From NCBI GenBank assembly GCA_003978075.1, contig QOAM01000056.1, positions 1-37,670 of the forward strand: 37,670 nt of DNA. Reading direction: 5' to 3'. The notes under the pieces were generated by a model. That model was not told the DNA's origin and did not search any database. It saw only the letters and a list, made by a program, of their open reading frames with translations. Every line of letters starts with the position of its first letter. Positions within the stretch are counted from its first letter, which is position 1. Of the stretch, positions 7,833 to 15,707 are shown piece by piece. Source of the DNA: Thermodesulfatator sp. (GTDB lineage Bacteria > Desulfobacterota > Thermodesulfobacteria > Thermodesulfobacteriales > Thermodesulfobacteriaceae). Both the position numbers and the translations under genes were made by a program.

Positions 7833-8771
7833 TTAAAAGAGCCTCTTTTTGATGAAATACACGGTGACCACCGTGGAGAGGACCAGAGAGACCAGGAGGA
7901 TCCCCCAGAAGGCCTGGGGATGGTTCTGAAAGGGCAACCGCACATTCATGCCGTAAAAGCTGGAAACCACGGTAGGGATGGCCAGCACAATGGCCAGAGC
8001 GGTGAGGAATTTCATGACCACGTTGAGATTGTTCCCGATAATGGAGGCATAAGCGTCCATGGTGCCGGTAAGGATGTCCGAATAAATCTTGGCCATCTCG
8101 ATGGCCTGCCGGTTTTCGATCTGGATGTCTTCCACGAGCTCCAGATCTTCCTCGGAAAGACGGAGGTAGCGGCCGGATTGAATGCGGGAAAGGACCACAT
8201 CGTTGCCCCGGAGGGCGGTATTGAAATAGACCAGGCTCTTTTCCAGACCCAGGATTTTCACCAGCTCGCGATTACGAAAGGAGCGATAGAGCTCTCGTTC
8301 GTAGTCTTCGATGAGGCGGTCCATCAAGCGGAGATAGCGCAGAAAGAGATTAGTCACGCAATAAAAAAGGAGAAAGAGAAAGGTGGTGGGACGGGCGAGA
8401 TCCACCGGCAAGAAACGGCCCGCCTGAGAGACTATTTCTTCCAGGACCAGATTTTCCTTGAGACAAACGGTGACCACCACCCCTTCCGTAATGATAATCC
8501 CGAGGGGGATAGTCTCGTAACGAAGGATATCTCCCTGATGGCGGGGGTCAGGCACATGGAAGATGATGAGAAGCTGTTTTTCCTCCACCTCCACCCGCGG
8601 CCTTTCTTCCTCATCCAGGGGGTAACGCAGGAACTCCGGGAGGATGGCGAAACGGCGTTCCACAAAGCGCAGCTCCTCTTCCGAAGGGGCGGTGAGCACC
8701 AGCCAGCTTTGAGGACAGGCCTCCTCCGCGGGCAAGAGGAAACCGTTTTCTGAACAGTAAATACGGAGCAT
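7833..8771 (-). CDS. corA: CorA-family magnesium/divalent-cation transporter
   Basis: Pentameric inner-membrane channel for Mg2+ (or Co2+/Ni2+). The 312-residue protein has a soluble N-terminal alpha/beta domain and a long charged helix region. Two C-terminal membrane helices follow: the first ends in YGMN, the signature selectivity loop, and the second runs FWGILLVSLVLSTVV before a basic KKRLF tail. The frame is open for 87 more codons upstream, but those lie inside yicC and read as low-complexity basic sequence. The ATG at 8771 has a GAGGGG ribosome site and starts the conserved MLRIYCSENG, so I use it. It lies 19 nt downstream of yicC and 2 nt upstream of the uppP fusion. Confidence 0.92.
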   Translation of the reverse strand: MLRIYCSENGFLLPAEEACPQSWLVLTAPSEEELRFVERRFAILPEFLRYPLDEEERPRVEVEEKQLLIIFHVPDPRHQGDILRYETIPLGIIITEGVVVTVCLKENLVLEEIVSQAGRFLPVDLARPTTFLFLLFYCVTNLFLRYLRLMDRLIEDYERELYRSFRNRELVKILGLEKSLVYFNTALRGNDVVLSRIQSGRYLRLSEEDLELVEDIQIENRQAIEMAKIYSDILTGTMDAYASIIGNNLNVVMKFLTALAIVLAIPTVVSSFYGMNVRLPFQNHPQAFWGILLVSLVLSTVVTVYFIKKRLF

Positions 8772-8790
8772 GATCCCCTCTGGTAGCCCT

Positions 8791-9666
8791 TTACTCCAGA
8801 TTTTGCACCTGTTCGCGCATTTTCTCAATGGTACTTTTGACTTCCACCGCCAGGTGCGAGATTTCGGCTGAAGCCGCCTTATTGGCCAGGGTGTTAATTT
8901 CCCGAAACATCTCCTGACAAAGGAAATCCAGTTTACGTCCGCACGGTCCTTCGCCTTCCAAAAGCCTTCGGAAGTGGCGTATATGGGCCTGGAGACGGTG
9001 GAGCTCCTCGGTAAAGTCCAGACGATCGGCAAGGATAGCCGCCTCTTGATGGAGTCTTACCGGGTCCAGCTGGTGATCCGCGAGGAGCTGACGGATTCTT
9101 TCCTCAAGTCGCTGGCGGGCTTCCACGAGGTGGGGCCCCTGAAGGGCGGCAATGCGCTCCAGCCAGCGGGCAAGTTCTTCGAGAAGCCCCTCCAGGGCCT
9201 TTTTCAGGAAGGTCCCTTCCCGGGTGCGCATTTCTTCCACTTCCTGCAGGGCCTTTTCTAGGGCCGGCCTGAATTCCGCCCACAGGGTTTCCAGCGGGGG
9301 CTCCTCTTCACTTACCCCGAAGATCTCCCGGAGTCGCAGGAGATCCCCCACCTGGATCTCCCCCGAAAGTCCGTATTCCGCCCGCAAATTTCGTAAAAGG
9401 GTCAGGTACTGGAAAAGAAGTTCGCGGTCGGCAAAGACCCGGGCCGTGGCCGGAGGTACCCCCCAAAGCCGGGCCTGGATCTCAAAGCGTCCCCGGTGAA
9501 AGCGCTCCCGCAGGACCCGCCGGATGTGCTCCTCCAAAAGATGATAGCGCCGGGGGAGCCGAAGAATGACCTCCATGAAACGGTGGTTGAGACTCTTGAC
9601 CTCCACCTGAAGGACGAAGCCCTCCCCCTCTCGTTCTCCCCGTCCGAAACCGGTCATGCTCTGCAT
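8791..9666 (-). CDS. yicC: YicC-family endoribonuclease
   Basis: The 291-residue protein begins MQSMTGFGRG, the near-invariant YicC start, and ends with ...EIKSTIEK-type sequence (VEVKSTIEKMREQVQNLE), the conserved C-terminal signature. The central region contains VKSLNHRF and a long helical stretch, with HQEAAILADRLDFTEEL conserved. YicC/YloC proteins are single-strand endoribonucleases implicated in small-RNA and mRNA turnover. The start has GGGGAGG six nt upstream. It heads the minus-strand operon down to holB. In many bacteria yicC is followed by gmk and rpoZ; neither is here. Confidence 0.9.
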   Translation of the reverse strand: MQSMTGFGRGEREGEGFVLQVEVKSLNHRFMEVILRLPRRYHLLEEHIRRVLRERFHRGRFEIQARLWGVPPATARVFADRELLFQYLTLLRNLRAEYGLSGEIQVGDLLRLREIFGVSEEEPPLETLWAEFRPALEKALQEVEEMRTREGTFLKKALEGLLEELARWLERIAALQGPHLVEARQRLEERIRQLLADHQLDPVRLHQEAAILADRLDFTEELHRLQAHIRHFRRLLEGEGPCGRKLDFLCQEMFREINTLANKAASAEISHLAVEVKSTIEKMREQVQNLE

Positions 9667-9724
9667 GGTGGACCTCCCCTAGCCGGCCTTCTTTTTACCC
9701 CTAGATCGTGTTAAATAAAAGGGC

Positions 9725-10288
9725 ATGCGTTATTTGCGAAACCTTCGGCCGGATCCCACTCGTCTCATTCAAGAGAAGCTTTCTGTAGCGGAGGAACTCT
9801 ATGCCTTGTGGGGGGAGAGTTTTCTTTCCGATCCTGAACTACCCCCTCTCTTAGAGGATTATCGGCAGGCAGTGGAGGCCTCTAACCAAGTCATGGAGGA
9901 GGCCGGCACCTTCCGCGAATGCTATATATGTAGCGTACAAGACGGGCAGGGATGCTGTAAGATCGGCCTGGAGAACGAGTGTACGGTCCTGATCCTTCTT
10001 CTTAATCTCTTGCTGGGGGTAAAGCTCCCGCAGGAAAGAGAAGTCCCGGGGCGGTGCTTCTTTGTGGGGCCAACGGGCTGTAAGATCCTGGCCCGACCGA
10101 TGCTCTGCCGGGACTATTTCTGCCGCCGTCATTACCAGAAAATTCCGGAGGCGCAGATGATTCGGGTAACCCAAGTCCTGAACGAAGAGCTCACCCTTCT
10201 TTACCGGATTACGAGCCTCCTTCGGGCCCGCCTGGAATTCTGGACCGGGGACTTTCTCCAAGAGCTAGACCTCACCGGTTACACCTAA
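9725..10288 (+). CDS. Cys-rich YkgJ-like putative zinc/iron-chelating protein
   Basis: A 187-residue soluble protein with nine cysteines in two clusters: C66, C69, C77, C78 and C86, then C111, C119, C128 and C133. The pattern CYIC-x7-CC followed by GCKILARPMLCRDYFC resembles the YkgJ/CxxCxxCC family, in which RPL-x-CR follows the last cysteines. That family is predicted to bind zinc or an iron-sulfur centre, but its function is not established. No signal peptide is visible. It starts the plus-strand cluster leading to pal, 19 nt upstream of pal, and is divergent from yicC across a 58-nt gap. The family assignment rests on motif pattern only. Confidence 0.65.
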   Translation: MRYLRNLRPDPTRLIQEKLSVAEELYALWGESFLSDPELPPLLEDYRQAVEASNQVMEEAGTFRECYICSVQDGQGCCKIGLENECTVLILLLNLLLGVKLPQEREVPGRCFFVGPTGCKILARPMLCRDYFCRRHYQKIPEAQMIRVTQVLNEELTLLYRITSLLRARLEFWTGDFLQELDLTGYT

Positions 10289-10307
10289 TTTTGGAAAGGA
10301 GGGCCTT

Positions 10308-10928
10308 ATGCGCTGGTTTTTTGGGATAGTGTTTTCTTTGATCCTTCTTTCGGCTTGTGCCAAGAAGGAGATCCCGCCCGGCCCGGTCTCTCCGGCGCCG
10401 GTCTCCCCGGCGGAAGAAAATGTCCGTCCTCCTGCAGGGGCCTCTCTCAAGGGTCCTCCTGGAGTAAAACCCCCGCCGGGGTTTGAAGAAGAGACCCTGG
10501 AGGCCGCGGCCCGCGAGGCAGAAAAGCTTTCCCCGGAGGAGCGCTGGCGTCTTTACGGACGCAGCACGCCCCCCCTCAAGGCCATCTTTTTTGACTTTGA
10601 CGACTACCGGGTTCGTCCGGACATGCTCCCTCGTCTCCGGGAAGACGCCCGTTTTCTCTTGCGCCACCCGGAATACCGGGTGGAACTACAAGGAAACTGT
10701 GATGAACGGGGAGATCGCGAATACAATCTAGCCCTGGGGGAAAAGCGGGCCTTGGAGGTCAAGAGGTATTTGGAAAACTTGGGGGTCTCCCCGGAAAGAC
10801 TTTCCACAGTGAGCTTTGGCGAGGAGCGCCCACTGGCCCCTGGGCATAACGAGGCGGCCTGGGCCCTCAATCGGCGCGTGGACCTGGTCATCTTGAGACC
10901 TCTGAAAAGGTCGGAGGAAAGTTATTAA
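10308..10928 (+). CDS. pal: Peptidoglycan-associated OmpA-domain lipoprotein (Pal-like)
   Basis: Outer-membrane lipoprotein that tethers the outer membrane to peptidoglycan, normally with the Tol system. The signal peptide MRWFFGIVFSLILLSAC ends in a lipobox with the lipidated Cys at 17. A proline-rich linker of about 60 residues follows. The C-terminal OmpA-like domain (about 95-200) contains IFFDFDDYRVRP, the peptidoglycan-binding NCDERGDREYNLALGEKRA and the final NRRVDLVI. AAAGGAGGG precedes the ATG by four nt. tolA/B/Q/R are not in the window. It lies upstream of an OmpH-family gene, consistent with an envelope-biogenesis cluster. Confidence 0.88.
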   Translation: MRWFFGIVFSLILLSACAKKEIPPGPVSPAPVSPAEENVRPPAGASLKGPPGVKPPPGFEEETLEAAAREAEKLSPEERWRLYGRSTPPLKAIFFDFDDYRVRPDMLPRLREDARFLLRHPEYRVELQGNCDERGDREYNLALGEKRALEVKRYLENLGVSPERLSTVSFGEERPLAPGHNEAAWALNRRVDLVILRPLKRSEESY

Positions 10929-10980
10929 TTGGAGGTGAAAAGGGCTTTGCCCCCAACGGAAATCTAAAGAGGAGGCTGAA

Positions 10981-11514
10981 ATGCGCAGACTAGTTCTCGG
11001 GATAATGATCCTTTGGTTGGTTCTGGGAGCCTCGGCCCCGGCTGCGGAGCTAAAGATCGCGGTCATCGATCTTCAGAAGGTGGTGCGTTCTTCCAAGGCC
11101 GGTCAAGAGGCCATGAAAAAGCTCCGGGCCCGATTCGAAAAATGGAAGGCCAAGCTGGAGGCCAAGCAAAAGGAGATTCAGGCCTTTCAGGAGGAGATGC
11201 AGAAAAAGGCCCCCCTCCTTTCGGAGGAGGCCCGGGCAGAAAAACAGAGGGAGTATCAGAAGATGGTCCGGGAGTATCGAGCCATGCAGGAGGACGCTCA
11301 GTTCGAGATGAAAGAGGCGGAAAAGAAGGCCCTGCAGCCTATCTTCAAGGATCTAGAAAAGGTCCTCAAAGAGCTGGCCCAGAAAGAAGGCTACGATCTC
11401 ATCCTCGAGAAGAATATGCCCGGGGTCTATTGGGCCTCTCCCAAGATCGATATCAGCGAACACGTGGTCCAGCTTTACAATCAATATCTGTCCAGCAAGG
11501 GTGCTAAGAAGTGA
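10981..11514 (+). CDS. skp: OmpH/Skp-family periplasmic chaperone
   Basis: Skp-type chaperones bind unfolded outer-membrane proteins in the periplasm. The 177-residue protein has a signal peptide (MRRLVLGIMILWLVLGASAPAA, cleavage after about 22), then KIAVIDLQKVVRSS, the standard OmpH family start, a long charged helical arm (about 45-130) and the closing strand/helix GYDLILEKNMPGVYW. These features fit the trimeric, tentacled fold. The ribosome site AGAGGAGG precedes the ATG. The stop overlaps the glk start as GTGA. Confidence 0.88.
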   Translation: MRRLVLGIMILWLVLGASAPAAELKIAVIDLQKVVRSSKAGQEAMKKLRARFEKWKAKLEAKQKEIQAFQEEMQKKAPLLSEEARAEKQREYQKMVREYRAMQEDAQFEMKEAEKKALQPIFKDLEKVLKELAQKEGYDLILEKNMPGVYWASPKIDISEHVVQLYNQYLSSKGAKK

Positions 11515-12437
11515 TCTTAGTGGCGGACATCGGAGGGACCCGGGCTCGGCTGGCCCTGGCCCCCTCCCAAGGTCCCTTCCGCCTGCGTGCTCTGAAGGTT
11601 TTTAAGAGTGCCTCTTTCCGGGGTCTTATTCCTCTCTTACAAACTTATCTTTCCGACCTTCGGGACCTCCCGCAGAGGGGTGTGCTGGCGGTGGCCGGGC
11701 CGGTGGAAGGGCCGCGAGCCCGTCTCACCAACCTGGGCTGGCAGGTGGACGCCCGAAAGTTAAAAAAGACCTTCGGCTTTCCCTTTCACCTCCTCAATGA
11801 CCTCGAGGCTGCGGCTTACGGAATATTAAAAATTCCGCGTTCCCAGATGGAAAGGATCAAGGCCGGAAGGCCCCGGGGGGCGGTGGCTGCGGTGATGGGG
11901 GTGGGGACCGGTTTGGGCGAGGCCTTTCTCTATCGGGACGGCCCTCTGGTTCTACCCGGCGAGGGAGGGCATACGGAGTATCCGGCGGACACAGAGGAGG
12001 AGTGGGGGCTCTACCGCTTCCTGCGCTCGCTTTTCGGACACGTGAGCCTAGAACGGGTGATCTCTGGCCCAGGGCTGAGCAACGTCTATCGCTACTTGGC
12101 AGGTCAAGAGGCCTCTCCGGAAGAAATCCTGGCCGCAGCCGGGAAGGGGGAAGACCTGGCCCTTTCCGCGATAAGGCTGGTGGTGCGAGCCCTGGCTCGG
12201 GAAGCCTCCTCTCTGGTGCTCAAAACTCTGGCCCTCTCCGGGGTGTATCTCTTAGGGGGGCTAGCCCAGGCCTTAAGACCCTGGCTGCTGGATGAGGAGT
12301 TCCAGAGGACCTTTCTCGCCAAGGGCAGACTGCGGGGAATCTTGGAAAAGGTTCCCATATATCTGGTTACTCATCCCTCTCCGGCCCTCTTGGGGGCGAC
12401 CCTCTATGGTCGCCTTCCTCGAGTTCGATCTTTCTAA
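11511..12437 (+). CDS. glk: Glucokinase (E. coli Glk family)
   Basis: ATP-dependent phosphorylation of glucose to glucose-6-phosphate in the cytoplasm. The 308-residue protein has the phosphate-binding DIGGTRARLAL at 6-16, NDLEAAAYG, GVGTGLGEAFL and GEGGHTEYP, matching the non-ROK glucokinase family. The GTG start lies in the stop codon of the OmpH gene (GTGA), so translation is coupled, although the functions are unrelated. The 3' end overlaps the opposing tsaE by 71 bp. With the alpha-glucan phosphorylase at the end of the window, it points to storage-glucan or maltodextrin metabolism. Confidence 0.88.
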   Translation: MILVADIGGTRARLALAPSQGPFRLRALKVFKSASFRGLIPLLQTYLSDLRDLPQRGVLAVAGPVEGPRARLTNLGWQVDARKLKKTFGFPFHLLNDLEAAAYGILKIPRSQMERIKAGRPRGAVAAVMGVGTGLGEAFLYRDGPLVLPGEGGHTEYPADTEEEWGLYRFLRSLFGHVSLERVISGPGLSNVYRYLAGQEASPEEILAAAGKGEDLALSAIRLVVRALAREASSLVLKTLALSGVYLLGGLAQALRPWLLDEEFQRTFLAKGRLRGILEKVPIYLVTHPSPALLGATLYGRLPRVRSF

Positions 12438-12825
12438 TTCCTTCCCCTGCGTAGTGGAAACGCACCACAAATCGCGGGGTAAGATGCGGGGGAAGTTTTT
12501 CGGCCCATTCCACCACCATTACCCCTCGGAAGAGCATTTCCGAAAGCCCTAGGTCCTCCACCTCTTCCGGGGAGAGTCGGTAAAGGTCTACATGGAAAAG
12601 GGGGACCCTCCCGGGGTATTCGTTCACCAGGGTGAAGGAAGGGCTGGTCACATAGACCTCCGGGGGCACCCCCAGACCGCGGGCCAGTCCCTGGACGAAG
12701 GTGGTCTTTCCTGAGCCGAGCTCTCCGACGAGGGCCACGAGGTCTCCGGGGGAAAGTCTTCGGGCCAGAGATTCCCCCAAGGCCTGCGTTTCTTCAGGAG
12801 AACGGGTTCTATAAACTTGAGGCAT
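12367..12825 (-). CDS. tsaE: tRNA threonylcarbamoyladenosine biosynthesis ATPase TsaE
   Basis: Partner of TsaB/TsaD in making the t6A modification at position 37 of ANN-decoding tRNAs. The 152-residue protein has Walker A GELGSGKTTFVQGL, the conserved SPSFTLVNEY and FHVDLYRL, and the late VVEWAEKLP segment: the full TsaE pattern. I chose the ATG at 12825; an in-frame GTG at 12849 would add eight residues of no family similarity. Either start lies inside the 3' end of nnr. The last 20 or so residues are charged and unconserved and overlap the opposing glk. Confidence 0.9.
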   Translation of the reverse strand: MPQVYRTRSPEETQALGESLARRLSPGDLVALVGELGSGKTTFVQGLARGLGVPPEVYVTSPSFTLVNEYPGRVPLFHVDLYRLSPEEVEDLGLSEMLFRGVMVVEWAEKLPPHLTPRFVVRFHYAGEGIRKIELEEGDHRGSPPRGPERDE

Positions 12826-14377
12826 ATAGGGTAAGCTCTCGCAGGACACGGGGCAGGGCGTCGGCCACCTCCGAGGCCAGGAAGCCGTAGGGTCCCTGTC
12901 TTCGGGCCAGGAGATCTCCTGCGGCCCCGTGAAGGTAGACCGCTAGACAGGCGGCCTCGAAGGGTTCGTATCCCTGAGCCAGCAGAGCCCCTAAGAGGCC
13001 GGAGAGAACATCGCCGGTGCCTCCTTGGGCCAATCCGGGATTGCCGGAGGAATTGACCGCCTCGCGGCCCTCAGGAGAGGCCACCACCGTGGCCGCTCCC
13101 TTGAGGATCACCACCTGACCGCTCTTTCGGGCAGCCTCGCGGGCGGCAGCCAAACGGTCGGCCTGGATTTCTTCCTTGGGGAGGTTTAAAAGCCTCTGCA
13201 TTTCCCCGGGGTGAGGGGTGAGGACCCTGGGGGCCCGGGCCTCTTGCAGTTCCTCCAACTTCCCGGCCAGGGCGGTAAGGGCGTCGGCATCGAGCACCGT
13301 GGGCACGGGGAGCTCCCGGGCCAGAAGGCGGGCCAGGCGCATAGCGGCCTCAGAGAGGCCGAAGCCTGGACCCAATACCGCAGACCGTAGAGCTGTAGCC
13401 CGCTGGAGGATCTCCTCAGCGCAATCCGGGGAAAGCTCTGCCTGCGGGGTCTCTGGAGAGAGCCCCAGGGTCAAGACTTCCGGAAGGTAAGAGGCCAGGA
13501 GGGGCTGTAAAGAGGAGGCGCAGACCAGGGTAACTAATCCTGCGCCGGCCCTCAGGGCTCCTCGGGCGCAGAGGACCGCGGCCCCACTCTTTCCCCGCGA
13601 TCCGGCCAGGACCAGGAGATGTCCGAAGGTGCCCTTGTGGCTTTGTGGAGGGCGCGGCTTCAGCCTCCGGGCTACCCAATCCCGGGTAAGGTAAAAACGC
13701 CGCGGGGCCCTTTCCTCGATGACCCGCTGAGGCATGCCGATGTCCACCACTTGAAGCTCCCCCACATACTCTCGGCCGGGATAGATCACCTGTCCCACTT
13801 TAGGGAGGGCCATGGTGGCGGTGAGGGCGGCCCGCACCGCTGTGCCCAGGGGACGGCCCGTGTCGGCGGAGAGTCCGGAGGGCATGTCCACCGCCACCAC
13901 TGGAGCCGGGGCCTGGTTCAGGAGGGCGATGGCTCGCGCAAAACGCCCGGAGACTTCTCGGGAGAGGCCGGTTCCGAAAAGGGCGTCCACCAAGAGAGGA
14001 GCCGCAAGGATTTTCGGGGCCAGGGCCTCCAAGGAGTCTTCGTCAGGGGCGGAAAGGAGGGGAATCCCGGCGTATCGGGCTATTCGCAGGTTGATCCCAG
14101 CCTCGCCCCGATATTTTTCTTCCGGAGCCAGCAGGATCACCTCTACCGGGAGGCCCCGCTGATGGAGGTGGCGGGCCACCACTAGCCCGTCGCCTCCGTT
14201 GTTCCCCGGCCCGCAGAGGATAAGTGTCCCGTGGCGTGCTTCCTCCGGGAAGCGGGAAAGGAGGAGTTCGGTCACTCCTCGGCCGGCGTTTTCCATAAGG
14301 ACCTCCGCAGGCACCCCTACCTCTTCGATGGTAAAACGATCTAAGGCCTGCATCTCCCCGGCATAAACCAACCTCAT
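12809..14377 (-). CDS. nnr: Bifunctional NAD(P)H-hydrate epimerase / ADP-dependent dehydratase
   Basis: Repairs hydrated NAD(P)H. The N-terminal YjeF_N epimerase domain (about 1-215) has MENAGRG and CGPGNNGGDGLVVARHL. The C-terminal YjeF_C/carbohydrate-kinase-like dehydratase domain (about 225-515) has LVLAGSRGKSGAA, VLGPGFG, LDADAL, LTPHPGEM and the catalytic-region GNPGLAQGGTGDVLSG. The 522-residue fused form is the standard bacterial arrangement. It sits between acpS and tsaE, a very common gene order in bacteria, which supports all three assignments. Confidence 0.95.
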   Translation of the reverse strand: MRLVYAGEMQALDRFTIEEVGVPAEVLMENAGRGVTELLLSRFPEEARHGTLILCGPGNNGGDGLVVARHLHQRGLPVEVILLAPEEKYRGEAGINLRIARYAGIPLLSAPDEDSLEALAPKILAAPLLVDALFGTGLSREVSGRFARAIALLNQAPAPVVAVDMPSGLSADTGRPLGTAVRAALTATMALPKVGQVIYPGREYVGELQVVDIGMPQRVIEERAPRRFYLTRDWVARRLKPRPPQSHKGTFGHLLVLAGSRGKSGAAVLCARGALRAGAGLVTLVCASSLQPLLASYLPEVLTLGLSPETPQAELSPDCAEEILQRATALRSAVLGPGFGLSEAAMRLARLLARELPVPTVLDADALTALAGKLEELQEARAPRVLTPHPGEMQRLLNLPKEEIQADRLAAAREAARKSGQVVILKGAATVVASPEGREAVNSSGNPGLAQGGTGDVLSGLLGALLAQGYEPFEAACLAVYLHGAAGDLLARRQGPYGFLASEVADALPRVLRELTLYASSL

Positions 14378-14400
14378 CTATTCCCTCCTAGCGAGGTTTC

Positions 14401-14772
14401 CTAAATTCTTTCCAAGATGACCACTGCAGTGGCTAGACCTGCATCGTGCGAAAGGCTTACCCAGGCCCGGGCTTTTTTCTTCCGGAGGCATTCAGCTGCC
14501 CGACCGGAGAGACGGAGCTCCGGAGCCCCGTTTTCCTTGCGCACCAGCGCTACCTCCCGTGGAGAAAACCCCAACAGCCCTGTACCCAAGGCCTTACCCA
14601 AGGCCTCCTTGGCTGCCCAGGCTCCGGCCAGGGCCTCTGCCCCTCGGGCCTTTCTTTGGGCGTAAGTTATTTCTTCATCAGCAAAAAAGCGCAGAAACCG
14701 CCCCCCATAACGTTCCCAAAGCCGGGCTACCCGGGCAACTGAAACTATATCCACCCCCACTCCCAGGAGCAC
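14401..14772 (-). CDS. acpS: Holo-[acyl-carrier-protein] synthase
   Basis: Transfers 4'-phosphopantetheine from CoA to acyl carrier protein for fatty-acid synthesis. The 123-residue protein starts LLGVGVDIV, with the metal-binding Asp of the family, and contains FADEEITYAQ, the key AWAAKEALGKALG and the closing VSLSHDAGLATAVV. I use the GTG at 14772 because AGGAGG sits eight nt upstream and the conserved start aligns there; a TTG at 14778 would lie too close to that site. It is first in the acpS-nnr-tsaE operon, with 23 nt to nnr. Confidence 0.92.
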   Translation of the reverse strand: MLLGVGVDIVSVARVARLWERYGGRFLRFFADEEITYAQRKARGAEALAGAWAAKEALGKALGTGLLGFSPREVALVRKENGAPELRLSGRAAECLRKKKARAWVSLSHDAGLATAVVILERI

Positions 14773-14778
14773 TCCCAA

Positions 14779-15280
14779 CCCCTCCTGCGCCCAAATCCTT
14801 CTTTAATTGGAGCTTCGCCCCGAACCCCTTTTGCTCTAAGTTTACCTCATTTTTACGATCTTTTTTAAATTTTTTCTAGGGGCTTCTAACCCAAGTTTGA
14901 CAGCCAAACAAAAAATCCGCTTGTATCAACGGTTTCCAGACACCCTACCCCGCCTCAGGATCTTCCCCGGCACCCTTTGAAAAGGAGGGCCCCCGGTGCA
15001 TTGAAGTCAGTCTTCTTGGAAAGATGGATGGTTAGCGAATTCAAGAAACGGCTAATGGTAGAAAAGTAGGAGAAACTGTTGAGCCCTATCAGCTTGAGGA
15101 ACACCTTGTCCAGTACCAGGATCCTGATATGGAAGGGTCCAATGCTTTGCTATACAAGGAATAGAGCCCATTGGTGGCCCTCAAATGCAAAATCTGGGGT
15201 TAATTTTTGGGGGCTTCGGCTTTGCAAGGGAAAACGGCCGCGCCTGCCGGAAAATCACTACCTATCCCCAAGTCTCATTG
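14779..15280. other. Long intergenic stretch upstream of acpS, no supportable gene
   Basis: About 500 bp with no gene I can support. An AT-rich patch (about 14843-14880) probably includes the minus-strand acpS promoter. From about 15018 to 15165 one plus frame reads as plausible protein (GETVEPYQLEEHLVQYQDPD at about 15070-15129) but has a stop on each side and no start or ribosome site. Neighbouring frames give other short open stretches. This looks like a decayed coding remnant, possibly of a mobile element, but I recognise no family. It could also be chance. Confidence 0.4.
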
Positions 15281-15287
15281 AGCTCTC

Positions 15288-15316
15288 TTGACACAACTTT
15301 AGTTTTTGGTAGCAAA
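15288..15316 (+). promoter_or_regulatory. Candidate promoter for the riboswitch-cbiKL transcript
   Basis: A perfect -35 box TTGACA (15288-15293) lies just upstream of the riboswitch. The -10 at the right distance (around 15310-15316, TAGCAA/AGCAAA) is weak, so only the -35 is convincing. Its placement 40 bp before the aptamer is what makes it credible. Confidence 0.35.
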
Positions 15317-15330
15317 GAACTGATGGCCCC

Positions 15331-15615
15331 GGGTGCCCTTGTTTTTAAGGGGTTAAACGGGAAGCCGGTGAGAATCCGGCGCTGGCCCGCAACCGTGACC
15401 GGGGACGAAAGCCGCTGGGGGCTGGGGCTAAAATCCTGGTCCCTCGCCCGGGCGCTCAAGGGGCTGGGCCCTGAGGGTTCCCGGGTGGGCCTGTCGGAAC
15501 CCTTTTCCGGCAGGCGACAGGCCACTGGGTGGGCCGCGGACCCTCGGTCCGCAGGTCGCCTGGGAAGGCGCGGCGAGTAGGAGGATCCGGAAGCCGGGAG
15601 ACCGGCCTGGGGCCG
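15331..15615 (+). ncRNA. Cobalamin riboswitch (AdoCbl-type aptamer)
   Basis: The conserved cobalamin-aptamer blocks occur in order: GGGAAGCCGGTGAGAATCCGG then GCTGGCCCGCAACCGTGA around 15359-15398 (the core AGCCGGTG plus CCCGCAACCGTG), a B12-box-like GCCACTG at 15521-15527, and the closing GGAAGCCGGGAGACCGGCCTGG at about 15588-15610. The middle region is GC-rich and longer than typical, including a CCTGTCGG...CCGGCAGG-like arm. It sits 93 nt upstream of cbiK, a cobalt-chelatase gene, which is a normal target. Binding of cobalamin is expected to turn the downstream genes off. Confidence 0.92.
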
Positions 15616-15627
15616 TAAAGGCGGTGG

Positions 15628-15704
15628 GGTGGCGAGGACTCCAACCCGACCGCAAGAGTAGCGGTCCCGCCTCGCTAGCCCCCCAAAAAATTTCAAAGGG
15701 GGTT
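15628..15704 (+). promoter_or_regulatory. Riboswitch expression platform overlapping the cbiK ribosome site
   Basis: Two exclusive pairings are visible. GGGGTGGCGAGG (about 15626-15637) can pair with CCTCGCTAGCCCC (about 15670-15682), enclosing a perfect GACCGC/GCGGTC hairpin. Alternatively CCCCCC at 15679-15684 can pair with the GGGGG Shine-Dalgarno at 15698-15702, five nt before the ATG at 15708. No U-run follows either stem, so control of translation start is more likely than transcription termination. Which state ligand favours is inference. Confidence 0.5.
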
Positions 15705-15707
15705 GCT

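Noticed and set aside
8772..9032. N-terminal extension of corA
   Set aside because: It lies inside yicC, reads as odd basic sequence, and the ATG at 8771 has its own ribosome site.
15185..15580. Open frame of 131 codons across the riboswitch
   Set aside because: It lies over the conserved cobalamin aptamer and has no ribosome site or family similarity.
15624..15707. N-terminal extension of cbiK
   Set aside because: The extra 28 codons are riboswitch sequence; a signal peptide and ribosome site mark the ATG at 15708.
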